DNA from: Podaxis mareebaensis
Lineage: Eukaryota > Basidiomycota > Agaricomycetes > Agaricales > Agaricaceae
DNA length: 27,218 nucleotides
NCBI GenBank assembly: GCA_018524725.1
Contig: JAEUWP010000508.1
Location: 1-27,218 of the forward strand
Direction: 5' to 3'
The translations under genes and the position numbers were made by a program. A model generated the notes under the pieces. The model had not been told where the DNA came from, did no database searches, and saw only the letters and a program-made list of their open reading frames with translations. Shown piece by piece: positions 9,280 to 19,662 of the stretch. The stretch's first letter is position 1. Every line of letters starts with the position of its first letter.

Positions 9280-12092
9280 ATGGCCTCCATTTACAACAAC
9301 CATCTAACTGTCTCTCACACCTTAAACGAATTCACGAACCGCCTAAGCAATCTTTTCGCCGACGAGGAATACGACGCCTTCATCCGAGCTGGTCTTACTG
9401 GCGAGTACTGCGACGAAGCGGGAATCAACCGTCAAATCTTCATTGACCCGCTCCGGAATTATGTTCCTGGAGACCACAGTATTACAGTCACTCGCGACTA
9501 TGACTCCGCCATCGGTATTTCTGACAGGATTCTAGTCAACTGCGACATCAACGTCTATGCAGTCCCTCATCCTACTCATTCCTTGACGTCCTCTATTCAC
9601 ATAAAGTATCCTATTGAACGTCCTGGGGTAAGCTCACTCTTAATCCAATAGAATGCTGGCCTTCAGTTCACGCTGTTTGTTTCAGACTGAGACGGAATTA
9701 GTCGAATTTCATCGAATTCCCAACTTCATGCTTGGAACATTCGGCCCAAGGCACCACCTTAATATCTTCTTCCCTGGACTCTGGTCTAAAGACCGTGCTA
9801 AAAATCCCCCAGCTTATCGCACGACCTTGAAGGAGCGTTCTTTCTGGTACGAGAAGGGCTTCCGCCCTGCGATTCTCTCTTTGCTTGGCCAGCGTGTCGC
9901 ATCGGAGTGGCCAGCTACCTACGAGACAGAGGAAATTCGTGCACGGAAAAACAGAGGAGGGCACGCTTGGGCTACCAAGATGATTCCGGTGGACGTCGTA
10001 GACAGACTCATGGACCGTGTCCGGCGGAAACTGGTAGCTGACGCAACCCTCGATAGAGAGGATGTCGCCTGGGCCCAGGACTTCTTCGTTATGCACACCA
10101 TACGGGGTGTTAAGCACGCTACCTCCCACAGCCCAGATTTTGACGAAGCTGAATTTCACCTTAGACAATTCCTCCTCGACGCCAAGATATCGCCCGCCGC
10201 TCATTTACTGGGAACATGGTGGATCGACGTCGGCATTGAATTTAGCAGTGACGAAGGCCAGTGTCTTCAGTGGATCACCAGCGCACACAGCCGGGTTGTC
10301 CGCCATGCATTGGGCATTTCCAGGCGCGATGCAGAAAGGATTACGCAAATCAACTCTAGTAAATATTCAAGGGATCTTGCCAGCCATCTCACTGCCATCA
10401 GTGGCTTCCGTATCACTCCTGGAAAGCGAGCCGAAGGCGACTTCGAGACAGTTTATATACAGGCCTATACCACCGACAAGGCCGTTGTTTATAATCCTGA
10501 CGGGGCCCACCACGCCAAATTCGTTACTGCTAGGGAAGCCCTGGGTCCTGTCCAGCCAACAAAAACGATCGATGGGATACACACCATCTATGAGAAGGCC
10601 CGAGCGGACAACAGTTCTAACGCACGCCTCGAAGTCCGTGTGCCCTATCGTTTTGCGACAGAGGTTCTCGTTGAGCTTGACGAGGTCTTGTTCCGCAACG
10701 CATTATGTGCATTCACTCGTGAAACATGGTGGTGAGTTCGCGTTTATTTATATTGCTCTCTTTCTGACGCTTCGTCTGTGACCTAGGAATTTTCGGATCA
10801 TTCGTCTAATGGCCATCAGTCAGACACTTTCCCTACAGGAAAGCGGCATTTCCTCCCTTCGGTTTATGCCCGAATCCCTGCTCCTCACCGCTGCATGTCT
10901 GTGGCTGGTCAACAGTTTGCATGCTCGGCCAGAGGACGGACCTGCATCGAGAGACCTTATGCGAGCCACTCTTCCTGTTACAGAGGAAGTAGACACCATC
11001 CTCGACGTTCTTGCCTACAACACACGCGTTCGTCCTCCATGGCAGCATGAAGAAGAGGAAGAGGACGACCTAGCACCACCCACTGGCGTCCCCTACAATC
11101 CATACGGTTGCATTTTTTTTCGGCGCCTGATGCTCGCAGGCGATAAGGTTGATGTTCCTCGGTTTCGAATCGGGGGCCCGGGCATTTCTCCTTCTTCTTT
11201 CCAATTCTTCTTCGACGGAATGACAATCGCACAGGTCCAAGCGAAGTTTCAAAAGTGCGGCATCATCGATAAGGCAGCCATCGCAAAGATTCGCTCTACA
11301 ACGAATAAGTGCTCGGGTGTTCAGTACGGCAACGTTACCGGAGCGCCAGAGCCAATTCTCTTTGACCTCAGTACGCGTGGTCATGTCCTTCTTCCTACAC
11401 CACGCGATGACGGCTCCGACGTCGAAGACCGACCAACCCCTCCTCCAGAAGATCGACCTGAAGATATTGATGTCACGCTCTCAGAGCTATGGCGTCAATT
11501 CGTCATGGACATCACCTTGAAATCACCGAATCAGAAGGGCATGGCAAATCCGTCTTACCTCCGACTCACCAACAGGCAACGACTGTCCGGCAATGAAGCC
11601 CCATACAAGCACCTCCGTCTTCCGGAGGTCTTCAACGCTGTGTGGTACAAGAATGCAACAATGGACCAATGGCAAACATGCTTCAACTGGCTCTTTCCAC
11701 CTCCTGGCCGCCTCGTCACCAACGCCGCCCAGAATTACCACACATGCACGTATTATCGAAAATGGATGAATATCCTCGAGGTCAATCAACGTAAACCCAA
11801 ACTCATCGAGGAGATTCGTGATGAGTTCTTTGCACGAATTAGTCAATGGAGCTGGATTCCCTGTGCACAAGCTGACAAGATGTGGACGACGTCTGCGAAG
11901 AAACCCTCGAGCAAGCACTTCACTCGGTGGCCACCTGCTCTGGACCGACCGCCTGCACCTCACATCCTTCTCCATTCCCGTGCTGTCCCCATTCTTGACA
12001 TTCCGCAGGGCGAGGTAGTAGATGACGAAAGTGATGAAATGGGTGCTAGGGTAGCAGATAACACGGCTGATCAAACAGATGATGATTCTTGA
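9280..12092 (+). CDS. Orphan protein, 899 aa, 3 exons, function unknown
   Basis: Exons are 9280-9627, 9686-10731 and 10787-12092, with introns of 58 and 55 nt. Phases match and the 2700 nt frame ends at TGA. The start sits in good context (CATCATGG). I recognise no catalytic or binding motif. The protein appears soluble: no signal peptide and no convincing membrane span, although residues near 490-510 are mildly hydrophobic. The middle is rich in Trp, Arg and His, with stretches such as WATKMIPVDVVDRLMDRVRR and LLGTWWIDVGIEF. A Glu/Asp-rich linker (EEEEEDD) lies near 555. A second acidic, Pro-rich linker near 675-695 precedes a Trp/Tyr-rich module containing CFNWLFPPPGR. The C-terminus is acidic. 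The gene is divergent from the SNF2-type ATPase across 3.6 kb of repeats, so a shared process or shared mobility is possible but unproven. Intact frame and clean splicing suggest it is functional. Confidence 0.88.
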
Positions 12093-12941
12093 TCTCAGAT
12101 AATTAGCGACGTAGCGTAGCAGTAAGCGGGACTATCGGATGGTATGCGGCCTTGTGTTTCATTGTTTTTGTGCACCTGTCTCCGTCTTGGACGACTCCTA
12201 TCTTGATCCCTTTCCATCTTTCTAGTTGACTTCTTGGACTTGCATCTCATCCCAATTGCTTCGGCTACTTTTTGGACCATCGATTTATGTTTCATCCATG
12301 GCTGAACTCAGTACAAGCTATCGTCACCGACTGTATCTCAATGCAGTTTTCCTGTTTACTTATGGATAGATACTCCTCAGTGGCCCTCGTGCGCTGATCG
12401 GCGTTCAATTATGCATGTGAGATTTTGCTAGCTATGACCCGGTTGCGTGGTATGTGTAATTTGATAACGTTGGTTTTGTGAGCACCTTGATGTTTCGTCG
12501 TTGTCATCTCCAACTAGCACAGAGGCCTTGTTGTAAGTTTATGGCCTTTCTACCCTGTCCCATTTTGCTGAACTGCTCCCGTTTAATGGTTCGTCGTTGA
12601 AGCAATTGCTCACTTTCACCGTAGCTTCAGCTAGGCATTAGCTAATTCCGTTAGATGGCTCGGTTTTGAGCCAGGCTTTGCCTGGGTGGTGTATTTTGTT
12701 CCTGAGTCAATTCACTTATTGTCGTAGAAGTGCTTTTGGCAAGACGGGATTATTGATATACGTTAAGAAACCTAGCACATGCGCAACGGTCCCAAACGGA
12801 GTCCTGGTCAAGCTGATAACCCAGAAGCAGGAACTACAAGCGAGTACTTAATCCTCTCGTTTGAAGGAAGGGAGAATATATTGGGGAACTTCACAGGCGT
12901 TATCGTATGCATACGTTGTCATATTTACTACATTGTCATAT
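12093..12941. other. 3' flank of the 899-aa gene, nothing recognised
   Basis: T-rich sequence without a supported gene. The first part is probably 3' untranslated region. Short frames on both strands show no motif or splice logic. I see no repeat or tRNA-like fold. Confidence 0.45.
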
Positions 12942-13168
12942 CTAAGCGTTAAGCATGGCTGAATCTTTCCTAGCCAAACGGTGCATCACCAGGTCAAGCA
13001 GCCATTCAATAGTGGAGTTGAATTTCCTCGAGGTCCAGGCATGATAGCTGGGAAGATATAAGGTATGCTTACCCAAATCGTCACTGAGCTCCACGCATTC
13101 CGATGCAGCCGATTCCCTCCCCTGTCAAATACAGCCCCAAGCTCCATAAATTGGTGATTGATGTCCAT
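12942..13168 (-). pseudogene. Possible two-exon gene fragment
   Basis: The minus strand has an ATG at 13168 opening a 32-codon segment (MDINHQFMELGAVF...SSVTIW) that stops exactly at a GTAAGC donor at 13072. About 46 nt later another open segment begins, reading FNSTIEWLLDLVMHRLARK and ending at a TAG at 12942. Composition is protein-like and the donor is canonical, but the second segment is not in phase with the first through the likeliest acceptor. It may be a decayed gene end or an exon pair I have joined wrongly. No family is recognised. Confidence 0.3.
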
Positions 13169-13819
13169 TCCCTATATTATCGCAGCTTAACTGTGGCGTT
13201 GAGGATTCCATTCCTTACTGCTGGGAAGATAACGTTACTTCAAGGGCGTCGGTGGTCCTGACTTTGACGACTGGTTCATCTCCACTTCAGGCCATATCTA
13301 ATCAAGATGCTGGTGCGTCTTTGAATTCAAAATGGCTTACCGATATCCCGCAAGGGAGGTAGGCAGGAAGGCCAACCAAGCACTCACCCATTGTCCTGGA
13401 CGTTTATCTGGGCTTGTTTCCTTCGTAGCGGTTATGTGACAGGATGATCGCGACGGTGAGCCTCGCCTGTGCAAGGATAAATCTGCTGGATACAGTTGAC
13501 GGGCCGGAGGCATGCCCAGAGATTAACGTCATGGACATTACTTCTCCACCCATGCAACGAAGTCTGTACTCACCAGTTCAGGTGACATGAAGGGCAATAC
13601 AACGTATGAATGCCCCTCATCGATAATAGAAGCATCAGCTACTGAAGATGTCAATCATTCGGCGGGAATAAATACCTCGTGGACGGATGTCCTGATGTCA
13701 AAACAGTGGCAGGTGAGATTCTTATTACGTTCGTCTAGGACAACGCTTGGCAGCGCACTTCCAATCAGACAGGAGCTGGGAGCAGAGAATCCCTCATGAG
13801 ATGTCTGTCTAAACGCATG
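13169..13819. other. Exon-like scraps, no gene model
   Basis: The minus strand around 13390-13440 has a protein-like segment (TATKETSPDKRPGQW) ending at a GTGAGT donor. The plus strand has a 42-codon frame from 13587 (MKGNTTYECPSS...) that ends at a GTGAGA donor. Neither could be extended into a consistent gene. This is probably decayed coding DNA or chance. Confidence 0.25.
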
Positions 13820-14300
13820 TCGTCAGGGACGATAAAATTCATACCTCTGAATAGCATGAAGCACCTCGGGAAGGTACGTTTCTTCAAATTGAATACCAGT
13901 GGAAGTCCACCGTCTTCTCCGACAACAATTTCGCATGCGTTAATCAGCTCAGAGTCAATGCGTTCCTGAGGACAATAAAATACAGCCCACAAGGTCATTC
14001 AACCGCAAGGTGCGTTGCTCTAAAACCGGGTACCCGTGCAGCTTCACTGCGTTCATTGACGACAATGCCGTATGCACTAGTCGGCTCAGCTTGAACGCGT
14101 CTTCGAGGACGATAGAACACATGCCACGGAATGCTTCAACCATAAGTTGCGTTCCTTCAAAGTTGGGTATCAATGCAGCTGCACCACATGCCGCGATGAC
14201 GATTTCGTCGGCCTAGCTTAAGCATGTCCCCGAGGACAATAATATCCATACCATCAATCGTTTCATCCATAAGGTACTGGTCTTCAAAATTGAGTACCAG
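13820..14300. repeat. Four diverged tandem units of ~126-147 bp
   Basis: Units start near 13820, 13967, 14105 and 14231, each with a GAGGACRATARWAYMCAT-like block. The units then carry variants of TCAACCATAAGKTGCGT, CTTCAAARTTGRGTACCA and GTATGCNTCAGTCGGCTCAG. On the minus strand several units translate to related strings: GMCSIVLEDAFKLSR, GMDIIVLGDMLKLGR and GMNFIVPDDMRLDR. That may be a relic of a repeat protein with a period near 46 residues, but no unit joins the next in a single frame. The same theme appears on the opposite strand in the array at 21.9-23.9 kb. Confidence 0.65.
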
Positions 14301-14672
14301 CGCAGGACTCATCACGTTCCTCGGCGACAACCTTGTATGCGTCAGTCGGCTCAGCGGGGAGCAGGAAATTGAATCGCATTTCGTCAGCGAAGATTTTGCA
14401 CGTGCGTGAGGGACACTGACAGTAGATGAGATGTGAGGCTGCCATGAAATCATGCCGGGGAAGACACGACACATGCTTCACCAACGCAGGGCTCATCACG
14501 TTCCTCGGCGACGACCTTGTATGCATCAGTCGGCTCAGCAGGGAGTGGGAAATTGAATCGCATTTCGTCGGCGAAGATTTTGCACGTGTGTGAGGGACAC
14601 TGGCAGTAGATAAGATGCGAGGCTGCCATGGAAATCGTGGCGTCGGGGAAGACGCAACGCATGCTTCAAGAA
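14301..14672. repeat. Tandem duplication, period 184 bp
   Basis: Copy 1 starts at 14301 (CGCAGGACTCATCACGTTCC) and copy 2 at 14485 (CGCAGGGCTCATCACGTTCC). They align over almost their whole length. Many of the differences swap CG for CA or TG: GACAACC/GACGACC, TGCGTCA/TGCATCA, AGCGGGG/AGCAGGG, GTGCGTG/GTGTGTG, GATGTGAG/GATGCGAG. This is an extension, or later amplification, of the array to its left. Minus-strand frames across it repeat SPRNVMSPALV-like strings only because the DNA is repeated. Confidence 0.85.
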
Positions 14673-14842
14673 CCGAGTTAGCTAGTTACTACGAGGCGGC
14701 CACCACTGGGCATTTGATCATTTCGGGGCAGTGGTATTTTTGCTTCCTACGTCAAAGCCCAGTCCCGGTGCCAGAAGAACTTGTGTGTAACGAGGGTTCA
14801 GTTAAGTGACACCCTGCTGCTCCGTGTAGCCTAGACGGCTGT

Positions 14843-15022
14843 ATGGCGCATCAATTCGTCGAGGAGGAAATGGTCGCCGGACACGGTGAGCGGGTCAAGA
14901 CCGCAACGGAACCACTCCCCACAGTTGACGAAAATTGTGACAGCATGAATATCGGCCTTCTGGGCAACCAAAGCATTGCCGAGTCAAAAAAGCGTTTGTT
15001 CAATTCAATAACCAAATGCTGA
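14843..15022 (+). CDS. Possible small ORF, 59 aa, unknown
   Basis: An ATG at 14843 opens 59 codons ending at TGA. The peptide is hydrophilic and acidic at the N-terminus (MAHQFVEEEMVAGHGERVK) and has more protein-like composition than neighbouring frames. There is no recognised domain, no promoter signal and no neighbour that suggests a role. It could be an exon of a larger decayed gene, or chance. Confidence 0.2.
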   Translation: MAHQFVEEEMVAGHGERVKTATEPLPTVDENCDSMNIGLLGNQSIAESKKRLFNSITKC

Positions 15023-15979
15023 TGGAATGGGTGCAATGGGCTAAGCGAAATTACTGAGTCAATATTCTGCCGGAGACGTATACATGTACGGAAATAAACC
15101 TGGGACGGGCGTTTAGTTCATTACTTTATAGACAAGCAGACGGCATGCATAATTGCCTTCGGACGTCCATCTCTTTTGAGGAAGGCTCAAAGGACGCCAG
15201 GGAACGAATGGGCGTTATAGAGAATCAATCTCTAAAGCCCGGATGCGATGGTATCTAGGAACCTGCTTGTAGGTTTGTATCTTGGCAAGGGCAACCAGAC
15301 GGAGACGTACCAATTGTGTAGCACCTCACAATGAGCCACCTTGGCTTTCTGAAACATAGCCAACCAGAGCGAGCCCCAAGTCTTCATGAACAATACGATG
15401 CCTCTACGCCAGATACTGAGAAGAGAGGTTGAGTTAGAGGCGCAAAGCCGACGCATAGCCAGAGTTGCATGAGACATCAAAGCAAGGAGGGGTGTAGCAG
15501 GAAAAGTTTTGTTGAGAGAACGAGCGGGTTTTCACATAACCGAGAGGAATCGTTGACGGAACGGGATTGCAAGACGAGGTTTCGATGAAGATTCACTGGC
15601 GAAAACCTGGGTATCGATGAGGACGCATGGCAATCAGCAAGACGCGGGCCGATCAGAATGCGGCTAGGTGTACCTATTCCCACATCTTTGACAATAAAGC
15701 CCGGCGTCGAGGACAAAGAATTTGAGCATTCGTTTTCATGTCATTGACAATGAAGCCTGGCAGCATGAGGTAGCATGGGGAAACTCCTACGGTGAGAATA
15801 CAAAGACAGATGGGTGAGGCATGCAGTCAAAACACAGCGCGCAAAAGCCTACAAGAACCACCCCAAAGAGACCCTCTGTTTTGCCATGGAGGGATGGCGC
15901 TCAAGCTCGTGCAACAAAACGCGCGCATATACAGGCTTAAATCAACGACGTAAGAACCCAGCCCAGCATTAAGCGCCAA
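15023..15979. other. Gene-poor stretch beyond the TET/JBP gene
   Basis: Open minus-strand segments occur at 15716-15477 (Ser/Pro-rich) and 15480-15232, but no splice scheme joins them into a plausible gene. The stretch from about 15720 to 15979 is the 3' flank of the TET/JBP gene and includes its likely 3' untranslated region. No repeat with a clear period was seen. Confidence 0.4.
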
Positions 15980-17710
15980 CTAAACCTTCTCTTCACCATT
16001 CTGCCAAACCACCAGCTCTTCAATCCTTTTGTACATGGACAACCCTACTTGCCACGCCTGCGCTTTCACCGCTACCATCGCCTGGTGTTCCTTGCTCCCC
16101 TTGTTGATGCTCTTTTGGGTGCGAAAGTCAGCGTCTACGAACCGGAGGAGTCCTCCTGGGCAATACTGCGTGAATGACGCCCGTGTATCACCCCTTTGAA
16201 CAGGTAAATTTGCATGCGTGAGGGTGGCGGAAGGGATAAGGATCGTGGAACCGGAGGGAAACTCGATGACCAGCTTCAGGTCATCCAGAACCAGGTGGCC
16301 CCCTTTTGTGTGGTCAAAATCTCCAAGCGCTTGAATAGCGCACCATCCAAACGCGCAGTTCTTCACATCGCGATGACGGGCTGTCCAAACGTTTGGGCCA
16401 AAGTTGAAGGCCGCTGTGGGATAAACCCCACTTGGAGTAATGCGCTTGAGATGCGCATATTTGGGGTGACCAAACAGCTTGTCAAGGCGCGCCTTGAAGT
16501 GATCATACATGTCGGGGGACCACACTCGTAGCATAACTGAAAGCGTCGAGCGTCAGTTTGTTAACCGCGAGCAGCAGGGTTCGCCGCGTACAATTGTGGT
16601 ATGCAGCAATTTGCTGAAGGTCGTCGTCGCCCAGCAGCTGCTCCATCATGTCTTGATATTTCCCAAGGCCTATGTTGAACGGCTGCTTGGACCCCTGGCC
16701 AGGTGATACCCCTACGTTGACAGCAGGGAAATCGCCGCGCTGGTGGTGCTGATGCTCGTGCTCGAACTCGACCTGGGAAGAGGCCTCCATCATTGCAATG
16801 AAGAAGCGCTGGCATGCGTGGTCATATTCCTCTGCTGGCGGTCTACCTGCTAGGACAGCAATGACTCGGTTTTGCGTGTCGAGGAGAGGACGAGGCGTTC
16901 GGCCTGTGTTCCAGTTAGCCCATCTTTTTAAGGGAGGGTGCATCGCTTACCATCCCACGAAATTCGATTGTAGCCATTCTGCAGCAGCTTGTTTAGGTCC
17001 AGCGGGCAAATTTTGTCATCCCTGGGCTTAACAAACGGCTTAGCTTGATAGGCGCCGAGCGTGGCAGGTAGAGCATCCGTCTCTAGCGTAGTCGACACAG
17101 CGTTTGCATGGGCAACGAGCTTGAGCCGCACCTCCGGCCGTATGAGGTGGCCATGAGACGCTTGGCGGGCCTTGCGAGCCTTGTATCTTCGTTCCTTGGA
17201 GGCTGAGCGCTTTTTTTTTTTGCGGGGCGGCGGAGGGGGCTTTGCTTTGCGAGAGGTCTCGTCTTTTGGAGGCAGATCTGTAGAAATATATACAAACGCT
17301 CTTCAGCACTGCTCTCCAACGAGAGAGTAGGCCAAGAAAAAGAGCGATAGGCTTACGATTTGATGTGCGTTGAGCACCTTCGCTGGGAAGAGGCTCTTGC
17401 TGGTGAAGCAGCGCCTTTGCTGGCACCGCATCTTCTTGGACAGACGCGAGAGGGGCTTCATGGGCGGAGGTCGACGAGGTGGATGGGCCGGCCAGAGATG
17501 CGGAAAAAATGCAGCGCTCGTGCGGAGCATCGGGGTTGGCGGCAGCAGCGGTTTCGAGGTCGACGGCGTCCTTCACGAGAGACTCCATTAGGTCGCCTTG
17601 GATTACAATAATGGGATACACCTGGGCCTCCTGCAGGGGATTGCCTACAGCCTGACGCTTCAGCGCAGCTTAGGTTGAAAGACGACCGCGCTTACCTGAG
17701 TGGACGTCAT
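15980..17710 (-). CDS. TET/JBP-family 2-oxoglutarate/Fe(II) dioxygenase, 5 exons, 494 aa
   Basis: Exons: 17710-17696, 17630-17357, 17277-16951, 16903-16592 and 16536-15980, with introns of 65, 79, 47 and 55 nt; all phases match. The last exon carries the double-stranded beta-helix core: HRD at ~364-366 (the HxD iron ligands), the distal His in LTHANLPV at ~417 and the 2-oxoglutarate-binding Arg in DTRASFTQY at ~428. The blocks FGWCAIQALGDFD, LKLVIEFPSGSTILIPSA and CPGGLLRFVDADF fit basidiomycete TET/JBP proteins. Upstream are ISWDGRTPRPLLD and VIAVLAGRPP, also typical of that group, and a basic PPPPPRKKKKRSASKERRYK stretch suited to DNA binding or nuclear import. Family members oxidise 5-methylcytosine or thymine in DNA; 5mC is the likely substrate here. 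The start uses an ideal context (CCCACCATGA). An in-frame ATG at 18076 could add 122 low-complexity residues. No chromodomain or other fusion is visible. Confidence 0.93.
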
Positions 17711-17764
17711 GGTGGGAGGCTTGAGGCCCTTGCTGCTGCAGTGAAGAGCCTTGTTTTTGCACAC

Positions 17765-18000
17765 GGTCCCAGGAACGAGGCGTGGGTTGCAGAACGGTGC
17801 GAAAGCAGCAACGGCGGGGATGGAGTTTGTGGATGGGCGATGGAGAGCGGAGGCGGCCCCAGGAATGAGGCTGACCCGCTGGGATAGGGTGGAGAGCAGA
17901 GGCGGCCCCAGGATTGGGGCTGACTCGGGTTGGGGTGGGGTGGGGGGTGTGGAGGGATGGTGAAGAGCAGGGACGGCCCCAGGATTGAGGCTGATCTGGT
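17765..18000. repeat. GC-rich variable-length repeat upstream of the TET/JBP gene
   Basis: The block GGCCCCAGGAWTGRGGCTGA recurs near 17855, 17902 and 17974, and a weaker form (CCCAGGAACGAGGCGTGGG) lies near 17768. Spacers of 47-86 bp contain GGTGGAGAGCAGAGG-like or G-rich runs. The minus-strand frame through it gives Pro/Ser/Leu-rich low-complexity peptide, which is why I prefer the downstream ATG at 17710. It lies where the promoter and 5' untranslated region should be. Confidence 0.7.
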
Positions 18001-18096
18001 CTGAGCTTTGAATGGTGACGCTCAGCAACTCTTTTTCACTGGATGAGCTCACCTTTCGTAAACCGATCGGAATCAAACAACGCGGTTCGTTTTAGC

Positions 18097-18957
18097 CTAA
18101 GAGTGCAACCATGACAAACCATGACAAACCATGACAACGCTCTTGTCGAAGAGCTCGCGAAACTGGCAAAGCATTTGAGGCAGCGGAGAGCAAGCTAGAT
18201 ATATCTCAGAAAACCCACAACGAAATACGAGCCCAAGGGCTGGCGGTTTTCCTGGAACCGGCGGTCCGATCACCGCCATTGATGCGCATATGTGCTTTCC
18301 AAGGTACCGGAGGGGCTCGTCAAAACCACACGGGATAAACGCCTGCGTGGAAGAGGATGCACCGCGCAGAACTTCGTCCAAGAAAGCGACGCTCGGTCTC
18401 TTGACACCAGAGAGCAGCCGTCGCGCCCATTCAGACCAGGGAACCTCGACGGAATGGGCATAGCATTAAGGCCAGCAACGTACGGGTTTCGCCCAAATGG
18501 GCCGCTTTTGTTCCTGCTCGTCGCCGAAGATCCTCACCTGGCGATCTTTCTAGGCCTTCCCTGGTGCAGGCGCATCCCGCAACCTCGACCCCGGTTTATG
18601 CGAGCCACTCGACTCCAAACAGACTCCAAAGCACCCGCAGATCCAGCCACGGCATGCTCGCGGTCTTTTGCGATGGGACTCGGCGCGAAACGCTTCACCA
18701 GTGCTGTCGCGACCACCCATGCCCACAGCCCTGGCTTGCATCAATCAGGATTCATCATATGACATGGTGGGGCTGCGTGGTTTTCTAAACACCGTCTCCA
18801 AAGCTCCAGCGTCGCGTATCGGTCGTCCTTCTCTGACATATGTGACCAGGACCACTGGGGGGCGAGTCAACAGCGTCTTTGGCGAACTCAGGAGAACGTC
18901 GAAGTCCTGCCACGCGAGGAGGATTCTGAGCGGCTCAGTATGATCATTATCCAGCAT
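18097..18957 (-). pseudogene. Minus-strand gene or gene relic of unknown family
   Basis: Protein-like segments line up on one strand. A: 18957 to ~18780 (MLDNDHTEPLRILLAWQDFD...). B: ~18720-18590 (VVATALVKRFAPSPIAK...). C: 18549-18484 (KDRQVRIFGDEQEQKRPIWA...), preceded by a CCTAG acceptor and followed by a GTACGT donor. D: 18444-18097 (VPWSEWARRLLSGVKRPSVA...), 115 codons to a TAG. C joins D in phase through a 39 nt intron that removes an in-frame TAA. 39 nt is short, so the TAA may instead be a real disabling stop. A and B could not be joined cleanly. The last residues read through a 10 bp unit (ACCATGACAA) repeated three times at 18108-18137. I do not recognise the family. A and B resemble the relic at 20834-21430. 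Confidence 0.5.
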
Positions 18958-19116
18958 CGTCAGCCAGTAGGAAATTAGAGCGACGCAGGAAATGCATCGT
19001 TTTCCTTGACAAAGAACAGCTCTTAATTTGTCGGACAGGCATAATCTGGCTCAGCAAAACATATATTCTTGATGAACGATGATAGCACGCTGCATCGATC
19101 ATGCATGGATAACTAA

Positions 19117-19662
19117 TCAACGACCATGAGGACATTCTATACCCCACGTCCTCGGCATGAGCAGCCGTTCAATGCAAGCGCCAATCTTTTCGAAGTCTAA
19201 CGCCGTGTAAGCTTTCGTGGCTGGTTGGATGATCAAACGAGTGCTTACCCAGACCGTCATCAAGTGCCTCATGCTCCAGCATCGTCGCTTCAGTGGCGCT
19301 GATGACCGTGACCGTGAAGTCAACCCAACGAGTCTGGAGAGCCGTTCCCTGGCCTGATGTAAGCCATCAATGCTGGTGAAATGGGACTGCGTCGCTTACC
19401 CGCACTAGGTTGACCTTTACTTCGCAGTCGTCGAGGGTTTTGACTTTGGCATGTTGCGAATTCCACTTCAAGGACGCCATCAGTCGAAACAGGGTTATCT
19501 CCAGATGGTGCTGGTATAACTTACCTCAATAACCTGGCAGGGGAGGCGGGCAGTCAGATGGAAACGGGCAAACACATCGAGAATGTATCCGTTGACGGGG
19601 GGAGTGCCTCTCAGGTACTCTATATAGGTGAGATCGGCTCCGTCTTCGAGTATTGGGGGCAT
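19117..19662 (-). CDS. Four-exon reading frame, 127 aa or C-terminal part of a longer gene
   Basis: Exons are 19662-19525, 19465-19400, 19348-19249 and 19196-19117, with introns of 59, 51 and 52 nt. All donors are GTAAGY and all acceptors are AG. Phases match and the 384 nt frame ends at TGA. It cannot be found as one open frame because each exon is short. The peptide is soluble and contains YIEYLRGTPPVNGYILDVFA, VKTLDDCEVKVNLVR, TRWVDFTVTVISATEATMLE and IGACIERLLMPRTWG. I do not recognise the family. Upstream of the ATG the frame stays open and protein-like (GRRWVRT just before Met), so 19662 may be internal. Further exon-like pieces lie up to ~20330. Confidence 0.6.

Noticed and set aside
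9698..10204. 168-codon minus-strand frame opposite exon 2 of the 899-residue gene
   Set aside because: It is a shadow of a well-supported spliced gene on the plus strand.
16503..16943. Separate upstream gene from 16943 and a frameshifted catalytic ORF from 16534
   Set aside because: The ~55 nt segment between 16592 and 16536 has donor, branch point and acceptor and joins the pieces in phase, giving one TET/JBP protein.
17660..18076. N-terminal extension from the ATG at 18076 as the true start of the TET/JBP gene
   Set aside because: The frame is open and joins in phase, but it translates a GC-rich variable repeat and lacks domain content. The ATG at 17710 has an ideal context. Left as an alternative only.
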